Source: Planctomycetaceae bacterium (GTDB taxonomy: Bacteria; Planctomycetota; Planctomycetia; Pirellulales; Pirellulaceae). Taken from it: 64,000 bases of DNA. Shown in pieces: positions 8,454 through 16,997 of this stretch. Location of the stretch: positions 248,001 through 312,000 of the forward strand of contig JACKHN010000011.1 in assembly GCA_020638975.1 (NCBI GenBank), given 5' to 3'. How positions within the stretch are numbered: the stretch's first letter is position 1; every line of letters begins with the position of its first letter. The notes under the pieces are model-generated. The model was not told where the DNA came from, ran no database searches, and saw nothing but the letters and a program-made list of their open reading frames with translations. A program made the translations under genes and the position numbers.

Positions 8454-9452
8454 TAAGTCAAGTGGCGCGAAGACGTTCACATTGAGAGTTCGCGGAAACT
8501 CTGGCGATTCGGTCACACCGATCTCGAAGTTCTGTGCCAATCGTTCTGTGCCAGTCAAAGATGGAAGGCATTGGCCTGCTCAACTAGCGCGTTCTTCCAC
8601 GTTGATGATGTATCGCAGGCTGGTTGGGCTACTTTTTGCTGAGTTCCGGGCACTCGTGGTGAAGCGGTATCAGGATGGGAAATCTGAATCGGAGATTGGC
8701 CAACACGACACAGCCGCATCGAGGAGTCACTGTCGACTTAACGCAATGAGTGGCAGGGCAATGCCAAGGCTTTTCAGTTTTTCAAACTGAGAGGTTTGTA
8801 CGACGGGCCTCCGAGCCCGTCGATGAATCTAAGTCGCCATTCGACGGGCTCGGAGGCCCGTCGTACATCTTGTGTAACTTCAACAAATGAAAAGCCCTGA
8901 GGGCACTGCAACCGTATTTCAAGTGTGTACTCCTTCCGCATGGGCGGTGAGGGCGGTGCCAACCGTTGTGTAATCGACTTTGAGTGGACTGCGAAAGCTT
9001 GGGTTCGACACTTGGATGGGGCCCGATTACATTCCTTTCGTAGCAGTCTATTTCGCGTTCGCGATGTCAATTGTGGTTGTCGAGTCCGCCGATGACGATC
9101 TATCAGGCCATTTGCAATGCGAAGGAAGTATGGGCTACGATGGCCAGGGTGCAAAGAACGGACTTCCAAAGTCTCACGGGCTTGGAAGTGTGTTGGCGGC
9201 ACGGCAATTACTGGCGAAAAGACGAGACGCCGCTGGTCAATGTCTATCGCAGCATCTGGCAAGCGATGGGAGTCGAGTTGGCAGCATTCTCGGATAGTAC
9301 TGGAGTCTCATCGGATTTGAGATTCTCCGCCGTCTGATCGAAGCATACCGCGAATAACTGCTATTTTCTTGATCCGGAAAATTTTGCTCACGGCATCGAG
9401 TTCAGCGTGCCAGGCGTGACATCGAATTGGAACCTGAAACGAAAGCAACACC
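8454..9452 (+). other. About 1 kb without a convincing gene
   Basis: This stretch between btaB and the sulfatase holds the palindromic element at 8767-8897. A short frame, 9092-9337 (+), reads like protein in places (TDFQSLTGLEVCWRHGNYWRK) but has no ribosome site or recognised family and may be a gene remnant. The other open frames here look like noise. Confidence 0.5.
8767..8897. mobile_element. MITE-like palindromic element, copy 1
   Basis: A perfect 27-bp inverted repeat (8797-8823 and 8841-8867, 17-base loop) whose outer end is TGTACGACGGGCCTCCG. It is flanked by a second inverted motif, GGCTTTTCA at 8768-8776 and TGAAAAGCC at 8888-8896. The same outer-plus-inner design is found at 33071-33204, so this is a repeated element and not a chance hairpin. 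No transposase lies inside. A non-autonomous element or REP-like sequence mobilised in trans is the simplest reading. Confidence 0.75.
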
Positions 9453-10907
9453 ATGTGTCTCCAGTCAACACACCGCCTTCGGCACGTTGCAGCTTTGCTC
9501 GTTGTCGCCATAACGGCAACAGGCATCCTCGAAGCCTCGGATCACCCCAGCATCGTTGTGATCTTGGCCGACGACATGGGGTTCGGTGATCCCGGTTGTA
9601 ACAACCCCGATTCGAAGATCGAGACGCCCAACATCAATCGGATCGCGAGTGAAGGCTTGCGATTCACAGACGCTCACTCGCCCGCTTCCTGGTGCACACC
9701 GACGCGGTATGGTCTGTTGACCGGTCGCTATCCCTTTCGGACATCACTCAATTGGAATAAGGAGCCGGTCATCGAAGAGGGTCGCTTGACGTTGCCGGCG
9801 ATGTTAGCGGAACACGGATACCGCACCGCGATGGTTGGCAAGTGGCATCTTGGGTTCACAGTGGCAGATCTGGCTGACGTTCATCACGGCGGCCCGATCG
9901 ATCGTGGCTTCGCAAGTTGGTTCGGCATTCCAGCTTCGCTCGATATTCCTCCGTATTACTATGTTGAAGGTAATCGAGCCGTCTCGCCACCAACCGGCGA
10001 GATCGGTGACATGAACACAGCAGGTTGGAGTCCGATTCAAGGTGAATTCTGGCGGGCTGGTGGACTGGCTCCGGGATTCAAGCACATCGAGGTTCTGCCC
10101 ACGCTGACCGAGCGAGCGGAGAAAGAGATTCTGAATCACGGCAAGTCGCATGCTGGCAAACCATTGTTTCTCTATCTCGCGTTGCCCGCGCCGCATACAC
10201 CGTGGGTGCCGACCGCTGAATTTGCCGGACGCAGCAGAGTGCCGTTGTACGGAGACTTCGTCATGCAAGTCGATGCGACGGTCGGCCGAGTGTTGGCGGC
10301 GTTGGACAAGGCGAAGATGGCTGAGAACACACTTGTCGTCTACACATCCGACAATGGGCCCGTGTGGTACGAAGAAGACGAAGCCAAGTACGGCCATCGC
10401 TCGACCGGCATCTATCGCGGCATGAAGGGCGACGCCTGGGAGGGAGGGCATCGCATGCCGTTTGTCGTTCGTTGGCCGGCGCAGATCGAAGCGGGATGGG
10501 TGACGAATCAAGTTGCTTGTCACACCGACTTGTTCGCGACTTGTGCTGCCATTGTGGGGCATGAATTGCCCGAAGACGCTGCCGAAGACAGCATTGATCT
10601 ATTGCGAGTCTTGAATGGCCAAGCCGACGAATCGGAATCGCTACGCCAATCGCTGATTGTGAATTCGACGGGCGACTTGCTGACGGTGCGAAGCGGTTCT
10701 TGGAAGCTGATCCCTTTTCGGGGTTCGGGAGGATTTAGCAAGCCGAAGATCATTCGCGATGTTCCGGCAGACGAGCCTAAAGGCCAACTGTACGATCTCG
10801 CAACGGATCCGTCCGAGTCAAAGAACCTCTATGACGAACGTCCCGAGATCGTTGCCGAACTGACATCGCTGCTCGAAGCGTCTCGCAAATCGGGTCGCAC
10901 GCGGTAG
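9453..10907 (+). CDS. Secreted sulfatase (CTPTR type)
   Basis: A 484-residue sulfatase. A hydrophobic signal segment occupies residues 11-28, then SIVVILADDMGFGD carries the metal-binding Asp pair, and CTPTR at residues 81-85 is the C-x-P-x-R signature whose Cys becomes formylglycine. KWHLG, APHTPW and YTSDNGPVWYE follow in the normal order. Such enzymes remove sulfate esters from polysaccharides in the periplasm or outside the cell, and the exact substrate cannot be read from sequence. It stands alone on its strand between two non-coding stretches. Confidence 0.92.
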   Translation: MCLQSTHRLRHVAALLVVAITATGILEASDHPSIVVILADDMGFGDPGCNNPDSKIETPNINRIASEGLRFTDAHSPASWCTPTRYGLLTGRYPFRTSLNWNKEPVIEEGRLTLPAMLAEHGYRTAMVGKWHLGFTVADLADVHHGGPIDRGFASWFGIPASLDIPPYYYVEGNRAVSPPTGEIGDMNTAGWSPIQGEFWRAGGLAPGFKHIEVLPTLTERAEKEILNHGKSHAGKPLFLYLALPAPHTPWVPTAEFAGRSRVPLYGDFVMQVDATVGRVLAALDKAKMAENTLVVYTSDNGPVWYEEDEAKYGHRSTGIYRGMKGDAWEGGHRMPFVVRWPAQIEAGWVTNQVACHTDLFATCAAIVGHELPEDAAEDSIDLLRVLNGQADESESLRQSLIVNSTGDLLTVRSGSWKLIPFRGSGGFSKPKIIRDVPADEPKGQLYDLATDPSESKNLYDERPEIVAELTSLLEASRKSGRTR

Positions 10908-10939
10908 AGCAAGGATCTTCGGTAGTTCAAATTGGAGAA

Positions 10940-11020
10940 GCGTAGGATGTGGCGCGCTTCGAACCTCGCCGGGAGTTCTCGTTGTTTTTGGTGCGGCTCG
11001 AAACTCGCTACACCCTGCGC
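10940..11020. repeat. Imperfect intergenic hairpin
   Basis: Arms 10940-10963 and 10997-11020 match at 18 of 24 positions, with ends GCGTAGGATG and CACCCTGCGC. It lies between the sulfatase stop and the next gene and may act as a terminator or be a worn palindromic repeat. Confidence 0.5.
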
Positions 11021-11064
11021 ATATTGAAAAACAAGAAAACTGGGCCATCAAGGGAACTCTTGCC

Positions 11065-11664
11065 TTGAGTTATTGGAAATTTGTCGCGACCGGCTGCGTG
11101 CTCGGACTCTTTATCGAAGCCGAGTTTCGCTTGCTCGGTCGGTTCAACCCAGGCGCCATGTGTTTCGCGATGGTCTGCTATCCAATGTTCGTCTCGTTGG
11201 CGTATCTAGGCAGTCGCTTGATCGATCGCTTCGTGCGTCACCAGTTTGCTGGCGATCTGCTGCATTACTTTAGCTGTGGGCTGTTTGGCCTTGCCGTGGA
11301 ATGGACGCTGCTCGGCAACTCGCCCTGGGGCAATCCGAAAGCGGTGCAATCCGCCATGTTCTGTATGTGGGCAGCTTTCTGCTTCGGGCCTCGTGTCCTA
11401 TTGCGAAACGCGGAGCAACGCTGGCTACTTCGCAAGTTGATCTGGTGGCTTCTGGCGGGATACGGCGTTGTTTCCATCGGCGTGGCCATCGCGATCCGCG
11501 ATCCGCAGCAGCGGTTTGTCGTGATTCTACTTTCGACGATGGCAGTGTACTTTGTGATTAACATCCTGTTGGCACTTCTTGCGATCCAATCGTGGCGGCA
11601 CTCGCGTCGACTTGAAGCAAGTGCTGCCAGCGAAGATTTGGATCAAGGTCTTTCCGGACCGTGA
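11065..11664 (+). CDS. Polytopic membrane protein of unknown function
   Basis: A 199-residue protein with about five hydrophobic segments: CFAMVCYPMFVSLAYLG, LLHYFSCGLFGLAVEWTLLG, AMFCMWAAFCFG, LIWWLLAGYGVVSIGVAIAI and VVILLSTMAVYFVINILLALLAI. The chosen start is TTG 11065 with AAGGGA upstream; ATG 11158 is possible but would remove the first segment. The C-terminus is a short charged tail. The gene converges on the tandem pair of small membrane proteins, with 11 bases between the stops. No family recognised. Confidence 0.65.
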   Translation: MSYWKFVATGCVLGLFIEAEFRLLGRFNPGAMCFAMVCYPMFVSLAYLGSRLIDRFVRHQFAGDLLHYFSCGLFGLAVEWTLLGNSPWGNPKAVQSAMFCMWAAFCFGPRVLLRNAEQRWLLRKLIWWLLAGYGVVSIGVAIAIRDPQQRFVVILLSTMAVYFVINILLALLAIQSWRHSRRLEASAASEDLDQGLSGP

Positions 11665-11675
11665 CCTATTGAAGT

Positions 11676-12083
11676 TCATACAATCTCAGCATTCGTCACT
11701 CGTTCAAAGTTCGATGGAGTGTTTGCGTAGCGAGGCTTGCCGTGCAGGCGTGCATACAGGGCGATGTGTGCGAAGTGTGAGATCGCGAGTACAACCAGCA
11801 CCATGCCGGTCTTCGTGCTCAGCAACTCGATGGCTTCGACCAGATCGATCGCATAGCCACCCATCTTCAGCGTCAACAAGATGCAGCCGATGTGGAGCAA
11901 GTAAAAGCCGACCGACAGAAGATGACTGAGCGAATGAGCGAGTTCGTCATTGCCCTTACAGCCCTTGGCGAGGAACACTCGCCCGTGAACGCGAAGCGTC
12001 CGGCCAACCCAAACGGTCAGCGCGATGCCGATCGTGACATAGCACAGATGTGTCGCGGGCATGATGGTGATGGCGTCGAACAT
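11676..12083 (-). CDS. Small membrane protein, paralogue A of a tandem pair
   Basis: A 135-residue protein with three hydrophobic segments. It is clearly related along its length to the product of the next gene (12141-12518): shared features are TVWVGRTLRxxGRVFL, the motif KGN(D/E)(E/K)LA, LLSVGFYL and E(A/S)IE(L/F)LSTK(T/I)G. The two lie head-to-tail, and AAGGAG precedes ATG 12083. No named family is recognised. The conserved K-G-N-x-x-L-A loop between the first two segments is the likely functional spot. Confidence 0.75.
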   Translation of the reverse strand: MFDAITIMPATHLCYVTIGIALTVWVGRTLRVHGRVFLAKGCKGNDELAHSLSHLLSVGFYLLHIGCILLTLKMGGYAIDLVEAIELLSTKTGMVLVVLAISHFAHIALYARLHGKPRYANTPSNFERVTNAEIV

Positions 12084-12140
12084 GATTTGTCTCCTTGTGG
12101 TGTATGTGGTGCGGCTTGTGACGGCACCCTGCGAGGTTGT

Positions 12141-12518
12141 TTAACGTGAGAACAATTGGCTGTTGGCGACACGAACGGGCGACTTTTTCTCGCCCATTCG
12201 CGTGAAAACGAAAATGTTGAAAAAGTGCATTGCGCCCAGGATCAGCAGCACGAGTCCGATCTTTGTGGACAGGAATTCAATCGACTCGGTGAAGCTGGTA
12301 GGTTTCATGCCGTACTTCAGCGCGAGTGTGACATAGCCGAAGTTCACCAAGTAAAATCCGACCACCAGCAGGTCGTTGATCGAGTCCGCCAGCTTTTCAT
12401 TACCCTTGGCACAGTTGACCAAAAAGATCCGCCCTCGGTCGTGCAGCGTCCTGGCAACCCAGATTGTGATGGCCGCACTGATGCCGAGATATACGAGATA
12501 CGTTGTTGACATGGTCAT
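12141..12518 (-). CDS. Small membrane protein, paralogue B of a tandem pair
   Basis: A 125-residue protein with three membrane segments (YLVYLGISAAITIWVARTL, DLLVVGFYLVNFGYVTLAL, IGLVLLILGAMHFFNIFVF), a tandem duplicate of the gene at 11676-12083. ATG 12518 is preceded by GGAGGAG at proper spacing, which excludes the longer frame to 12575. It is the first gene of the pair and is divergent from the sodium:solute symporter with 96 bases between them, so the two units may share a control region. Function unknown. Confidence 0.75.
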   Translation of the reverse strand: MTMSTTYLVYLGISAAITIWVARTLHDRGRIFLVNCAKGNEKLADSINDLLVVGFYLVNFGYVTLALKYGMKPTSFTESIEFLSTKIGLVLLILGAMHFFNIFVFTRMGEKKSPVRVANSQLFSR

Positions 12519-12614
12519 CGCTGTCTCCTCCAATGCCCACTTGCTTTCGCGTCTCCGTCGTTTGCCACTTGTCAAACCGCGATCAACCGCTACGAGTTAA
12601 CCGAACTTTTTCCT

Positions 12615-14240
12615 ATGAACGAATTCGTTGCCGAAGCCGCGACCAAGACGAACTTCACGCCGATTGATTGGTGCATCGTCGTCGCCTACCTACTCGTGTC
12701 GTTGGCGATTGGGTTGGTTGTGAAGCGTTTTGCGACCAGCATGAGCGCGTACATCGCCGCAGGCCGAAACGTTGGCGTGTGGCTGGGCGTGGCTTCGATG
12801 ACCGGGACCGAGCTAGGTCTGATCACCGTCATGTACTCCGCCGAGAAGGGCTTTAAGGGAGGCTTCGCCGCCTTTCACATCGCGGTACTGGCCGGGATGG
12901 TGACTTTCGTAATTGGAGTCACGGGATTCATCGTCGCTCCGCTACGAGAAACCGGCGTGTTGACGATTCCCGAGTACTATGGCCGCCGCTACGGAAATCG
13001 CACTCGGATATTGGGCGGGATCATTTTGGCCGGTGGCGGTATTCTGAATATGGGGTTGTTTCTTAAAGTCGGATCGATGTTCATCGTCGGCGTCACGGGC
13101 TTGTCGCAACAAGGATGGGCGATGCCCGTCGTGATGACGACGCTGCTTGCCTTGGTGCTGGTTTACACCGTTCTTGGCGGCATGATTTCGGTGATCGTGA
13201 CCGACTACATTCAATTCGTGGTCTTGGCGTTTGGATTGCTGCTGGCGACTTGGCTCGCCGTTGCCAAGCTTGGTTGGGACAATATCTTTACGACGGTCGA
13301 ATCGACGATGGGAGCGGGCGGCTTCAATCCGTTCGTTTCAGAAGGTCACTTCGGCGTCGAGTACGTGTTGTGGATGGCGTTCCTCGGGATCGTCGGTTGT
13401 GCGCTCTGGCCAACGGCAGTCGCTCGGGCGCTCGCGATGGAAAGTACCGAGGCGGTCAAGCGAGGCTTTCGTTGGTCGTCGATTTCCTTCACGATTCGAT
13501 TCCTGATTCCTTATTTCTGGGGCATCTGTGCCTTGGTGTTCTTTGTGCACCATGAACCGCAACTCGCCGCGGCATTCGGAATCGGTGGTGAGTCATCACC
13601 CAACGGCGAGCCACCTGCCAATGCCTTGTATGCGATGCCACTGTTCATCGGACGTTTGCTGCCAGCGGGCGTGATCGGAATTGTTTCCGCCGCCATGATC
13701 GCGGCTTTTATGTCGACACACGACAGCTATTTGCTGTGCTGGAGCAGTGTGATCGTACAAGACGTCATCGCGCCGCTTTCGCAGAAACGCCTTGACACGA
13801 AGACGCGAGTATTGCTAACGCGGATCTCGATCGTTGCGATCGGCGTTTACATCTGGGCCTGGGGATTGTTCTACAAAGGCCGCGACGATATTTGGGATTA
13901 TATGGCGATTACCGGCGCGATCTATTTCACGGGAGCGTTCGCACTGCTTGCTGGCGGCTTGTATTGGAAGCGAGCCAGTTCGACAGGCGCCTTCTGTGCC
14001 TTGATCGCCGGCTGCTCGGCGGTGATTGGACTTGCGCCCATTCGTGATCCAGTTGCAGGCGTGGTACTCGCCGCTCTGGGCCGAGAGGCTTCTCCGGCAG
14101 CGGTCGCCGAATTCTTGACCAGTGCGCGCGTGGGGCTGGGAACCATTTGCTTCACGCTGGTCGTGTTTGTGGTCGTCTCGCTCTTGTTCCCCGACGCGGC
14201 GAAGCAAGAGGACTCTGAAGCAACGGAAGGAGCAACTTGA
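12615..14240 (+). CDS. Sodium:solute symporter (SSS family)
   Basis: A 541-residue polytopic protein with about 13 membrane helices and SSS family marks: YIAAGRNVGVWLGVASMTGTELG near residue 45, PEYYGRRYGNRTRILGG, GGMISVIVTDYIQFVV and ISAAMIAAFMSTHDSYLL in the second half. SSS proteins use the sodium gradient to import sugars, amino acids or carboxylates; the solute here cannot be told. Its stop overlaps the start of a 48-residue membrane protein, which marks a two-gene unit. Confidence 0.9.
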   Translation: MNEFVAEAATKTNFTPIDWCIVVAYLLVSLAIGLVVKRFATSMSAYIAAGRNVGVWLGVASMTGTELGLITVMYSAEKGFKGGFAAFHIAVLAGMVTFVIGVTGFIVAPLRETGVLTIPEYYGRRYGNRTRILGGIILAGGGILNMGLFLKVGSMFIVGVTGLSQQGWAMPVVMTTLLALVLVYTVLGGMISVIVTDYIQFVVLAFGLLLATWLAVAKLGWDNIFTTVESTMGAGGFNPFVSEGHFGVEYVLWMAFLGIVGCALWPTAVARALAMESTEAVKRGFRWSSISFTIRFLIPYFWGICALVFFVHHEPQLAAAFGIGGESSPNGEPPANALYAMPLFIGRLLPAGVIGIVSAAMIAAFMSTHDSYLLCWSSVIVQDVIAPLSQKRLDTKTRVLLTRISIVAIGVYIWAWGLFYKGRDDIWDYMAITGAIYFTGAFALLAGGLYWKRASSTGAFCALIAGCSAVIGLAPIRDPVAGVVLAALGREASPAAVAEFLTSARVGLGTICFTLVVFVVVSLLFPDAAKQEDSEATEGAT

Positions 14241-14386
14241 TGTCCTGGATGTTGCTGTGGAAAGTGGTATTGCTGGTTACGATCGGTTGCTTTTCGATCA
14301 TGACGATTGTTGTCACGATTGGCGGGGCGTTAGATATCCGCCGGCTCTTCGAGCGTCTGAAAGAAGACCGAGACGAAGAAGCGTAG
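14240..14386 (+). CDS. 48-residue single-span symporter partner
   Basis: ATG 14240 shares its A with the TGA stop of the symporter. The product is one hydrophobic helix (about residues 4-31, from WMLLWKVVLLVTIGCF to IVVTIGG) followed by a charged tail, DIRRLFERLKEDRDEEA. Tiny single-span proteins of this design are known partners of SSS-type symporters in several phyla. Tight translational coupling supports a 1:1 complex in the membrane. The assignment is by position and shape, not by a recognised sequence motif. Confidence 0.75.
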   Translation: MSWMLLWKVVLLVTIGCFSIMTIVVTIGGALDIRRLFERLKEDRDEEA

Positions 14387-14419
14387 ACCTTTGCTTTGGG
14401 GACACCAGCTTTACGCTGA

Positions 14420-14477
14420 GTAGGACGGACGCCTCGTCCGTCCGTTTCGTTGCGGACGGACGAGGCGTCCGTCCTAC
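14420..14477. repeat. Perfect 25-bp-arm palindrome, GTAGGA family, copy 1
   Basis: Arms 14420-14444 and 14453-14477 are perfectly complementary with an 8-base loop; the outer end reads GTAGGACGGACGCC. It lies between the convergent symporter unit and kbl, where it could end transcription from both sides. A near-identical arm occurs at 21370-21440. Confidence 0.8.
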
Positions 14478-14498
14478 ACCCAATACGGCACTGCCGCC

Positions 14499-15683
14499 CT
14501 ACGAAGACAGCTCGGAAAATGCCTTCAACGCCCGCTCGATATGTTCGTCGGTGTGGGCTGCGGACATTTGGATGCGTAACCGCGCTGCACCTTCGGGGAC
14601 GACCGGGAACCCGAATCCGATCACGAAGACGCCCTTCTTCAACAACTCCTCCGATAATCGTATCGCCTTGGCGGTGTCGCCGACGATGATTGGCAAGATA
14701 GCTGTCGGCGATTCGAGAACTTCAAAGCCAAGATTCTGCAAGCCGCTGCGCATCTTTGCGACGTTCTGGTGAAGTCTTGTCACACGTTCGGGCTCACGTT
14801 CCAGGATCTCTAACGCTTTGGCCGCACTGCACGCGACGGTTGGCGGCAACGCATTCGAGAACAGCTGCGGGCGACTGCGTTGAATCAAGTAGTCAATCAC
14901 CTCGCGAGGCCCAGCAACGTATCCGCCCGCTGCTCCGCCTAACGCCTTTCCTAGTGTTCCTGTAAAAACATCGACGCCAGCGGGGCCCGTGGCTGTGATT
15001 CCAAAGTGTTCGTGAACACCGCGACCATGTTGCCCAAGCACGCCGGTTCCGTGGGAGTCGTCGACGACCAGCGTCGCGCCATGCTCGCGGCAGACCTCTG
15101 TCAACTCGGGGAGCTTTGCGATATCGCCTTCCATGCTGAAGACGCCGTCGGTGACGACGATCTTCACGGGTGATTGTTCGACTTCGCCGAGGACGCTTCG
15201 CATTGAATCGAGATCACTATGCGCGTAGACCTTGCGAGTGGCCTGACGGGCGAGTCGCGTCGCGTCGATGATGCTGGCGTGGTTCAACTCGTCCGAGACA
15301 ATGGCATCGCCTTCCTGGACGAGGTTCGTGATCAGCCCTTCGTTGGCATTCCAACAACTGACGTAGGTCAACGCGGCTTCGGTGCCGAGAAACCTTGCGA
15401 TGCGATCTTCAAGTGCGAGGTGGCAATCAAATGTTCCGCAGATGAACCGCACACTTGCAGTTCCTGCCCCGTACTTCTTCAGCCCGGCGATACCTGCTTC
15501 GACGACTTCGGGATGATTGGCAAGGCCAAGGTAGTTGTTCGAGCAGAAGACAAGTACTTCGCCGATCTCGGCAATTTGCGTGACGGGAGCCATCGGGGCG
15601 GTGAGATGCCGCAGAAGCTTGTACGTACCCGCCGCGCGAAGCTCGTCGAGTGTGCCACGAAGCCGATGGGACAGAGCAGACAT
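14499..15683 (-). CDS. kbl: 2-amino-3-ketobutyrate CoA ligase (glycine C-acetyltransferase)
   Basis: A 394-residue PLP enzyme of the alpha-oxoamine synthase family, close to the 398 residues of E. coli Kbl. CSNNYLGLANHP, FICGTFDCHLALEDRIARFLG, DDSHGTGVLG (about 208-217) and GTLGKALGG with the PLP-binding Lys at 246 are all present. The F-I-C-G-T run favours Kbl over the biotin enzyme BioF. It cleaves 2-amino-3-oxobutyrate with CoA to glycine and acetyl-CoA in threonine breakdown. No threonine dehydrogenase gene is adjacent. ATG 15683 was chosen because the 20 extra residues of the longer frame lack family similarity. The PDZ gene lies 50 bases upstream on the same strand. Confidence 0.88.
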   Translation of the reverse strand: MSALSHRLRGTLDELRAAGTYKLLRHLTAPMAPVTQIAEIGEVLVFCSNNYLGLANHPEVVEAGIAGLKKYGAGTASVRFICGTFDCHLALEDRIARFLGTEAALTYVSCWNANEGLITNLVQEGDAIVSDELNHASIIDATRLARQATRKVYAHSDLDSMRSVLGEVEQSPVKIVVTDGVFSMEGDIAKLPELTEVCREHGATLVVDDSHGTGVLGQHGRGVHEHFGITATGPAGVDVFTGTLGKALGGAAGGYVAGPREVIDYLIQRSRPQLFSNALPPTVACSAAKALEILEREPERVTRLHQNVAKMRSGLQNLGFEVLESPTAILPIIVGDTAKAIRLSEELLKKGVFVIGFGFPVVPEGAARLRIQMSAAHTDEHIERALKAFSELSS

Positions 15684-15733
15684 GTTCGTAGATCCTGAGT
15701 CTTGCGAGCAAGTGAACCGTTGATCGTGTTCGA

Positions 15734-16846
15734 TCAATCCCACTCGCCCAGTTGAATGCGTCGTTCGATAATCTCACCGTCTCGAAGCAAAGTCACATCG
15801 ACGATGTGTCCGGCGTCGTGTTCGGCGATCATCGCGGTGAGCGACAGGAAGTCGCCGACCTTTTTGGTGTCGTAAGTCACGAAGACGTCCCCCGGTCGCA
15901 AACCTGCTTTCTCGGCGGCACTTCCTTCGGTCACATGCCCGACTTCCCAGGCTGCGTTGTCAATCTGTGTCGGTTGAATGCCCAGAAACGCTCCACGCCG
16001 GCGATCGATTCGCGCAGCGAGGGCCTCGCGCAGTTTGGCTTCGCCATCGCCAGTCATCTTGGTTCCGAACAAATCCATGCGAGTCGCCCGTTGGCACGGT
16101 GCCAAGTGGACGACGGCTCCGTCGCCGATCTCCAAATACAAGAGCCGGACGAACTCCAGCCGCGGTAGTGTCTTTAACGGAGCCAATCCCGCATCGGTAA
16201 TCTTGGCACGTTTGATTTTGACGAGTTGGATATTCGGCATGTCCGCGATGTGTGCCACCCAGTCGTCTTCGACCTTCGCGCCGACGAACGAGACTTGCTG
16301 GACATCATGCAGGAATTGTAGCCATCGCAAATCGGCGGCCTCGCCTCGCCAGTTGTCGTTAATCTCGACCGTAAACAACGGCCCCATGGCCGAGGACAGT
16401 TCTTGATGGTTCCGATCGATGTGGGCTCCCAGTCGTTGCAACTCATCCAGCGCGTGTTGTTGACGGAGCGTATCGAGTTTATCGAGTGCGTCGCGAGCGT
16501 GTCGTGCCGCCGCCGTCACGCGGGCAGCCGCAAGCTTCTCAAGCGACTCGCGTGCCGCAGTCTCGGTGGCAATGTCTCCGGCGACCGCCAACTGCTGGAG
16601 CACGTAGATTCCGCGTGTGGTCACTTCCAGTCCATGCTCGGCGATCCCTTCCATTAACGGAGCGATGGCCGCGATTCCGCTATTAATCAGATTCTTTGTC
16701 GCGGCATCTCGCTTCCTGAAGCTCTCGGCGCTCAGTTCGTTCACCCACGTTTCGATCTCGGTAGGTGGCGGGGTGGGCTCTTGTGCCACAGCCATCGTGA
16801 CGGCGATTGTGAGCAGAAGGAGGAGAGTTGTGGTGAGGAATCGCAT
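15734..16846 (-). CDS. Secreted protein with leucine-rich-like repeats and C-terminal PDZ domain
   Basis: A 370-residue protein. The signal peptide covers residues 1-20 (RFLTTTLLLLLTIAVTMAVAQ), then come helical repeats, a leucine-rich-repeat-like part (VSFVGAKVEDDWVAHIADMP, VKIKRAKITDAGLAPLKTLP), and a PDZ domain over about the last 90 residues with AGLRPGDVFVTYD. PDZ domains bind C-terminal peptides and often sit on HtrA proteases, but no protease domain is present here. ATG 16846 is preferred to an upstream ATG (17062) because the signal peptide begins there. Confidence 0.8.
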   Translation of the reverse strand: MRFLTTTLLLLLTIAVTMAVAQEPTPPPTEIETWVNELSAESFRKRDAATKNLINSGIAAIAPLMEGIAEHGLEVTTRGIYVLQQLAVAGDIATETAARESLEKLAAARVTAAARHARDALDKLDTLRQQHALDELQRLGAHIDRNHQELSSAMGPLFTVEINDNWRGEAADLRWLQFLHDVQQVSFVGAKVEDDWVAHIADMPNIQLVKIKRAKITDAGLAPLKTLPRLEFVRLLYLEIGDGAVVHLAPCQRATRMDLFGTKMTGDGEAKLREALAARIDRRRGAFLGIQPTQIDNAAWEVGHVTEGSAAEKAGLRPGDVFVTYDTKKVGDFLSLTAMIAEHDAGHIVDVTLLRDGEIIERRIQLGEWD

Positions 16847-16997
16847 GGGTGTCTCTCGATCGGGGCTTGCCAAGGTTGCATTCTGGCTTCTGTCTCGATT
16901 CGACGCCAGACGAATACGCCGCTGCCGGTTTCCCTTCCCGCACTGATCCGATTGGCCTAGAATGCGGCAGTTGCTTGTTATTGGGTTGGAGTTAGCC

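Noticed and set aside
8797..8867. CRISPR-like repeat
   Set aside because: There is a single inverted pair per locus and no spaced direct-repeat array.
8774..9262. 162-residue open frame on the minus strand
   Set aside because: It covers the palindrome and lacks a ribosome site or recognisable motif.
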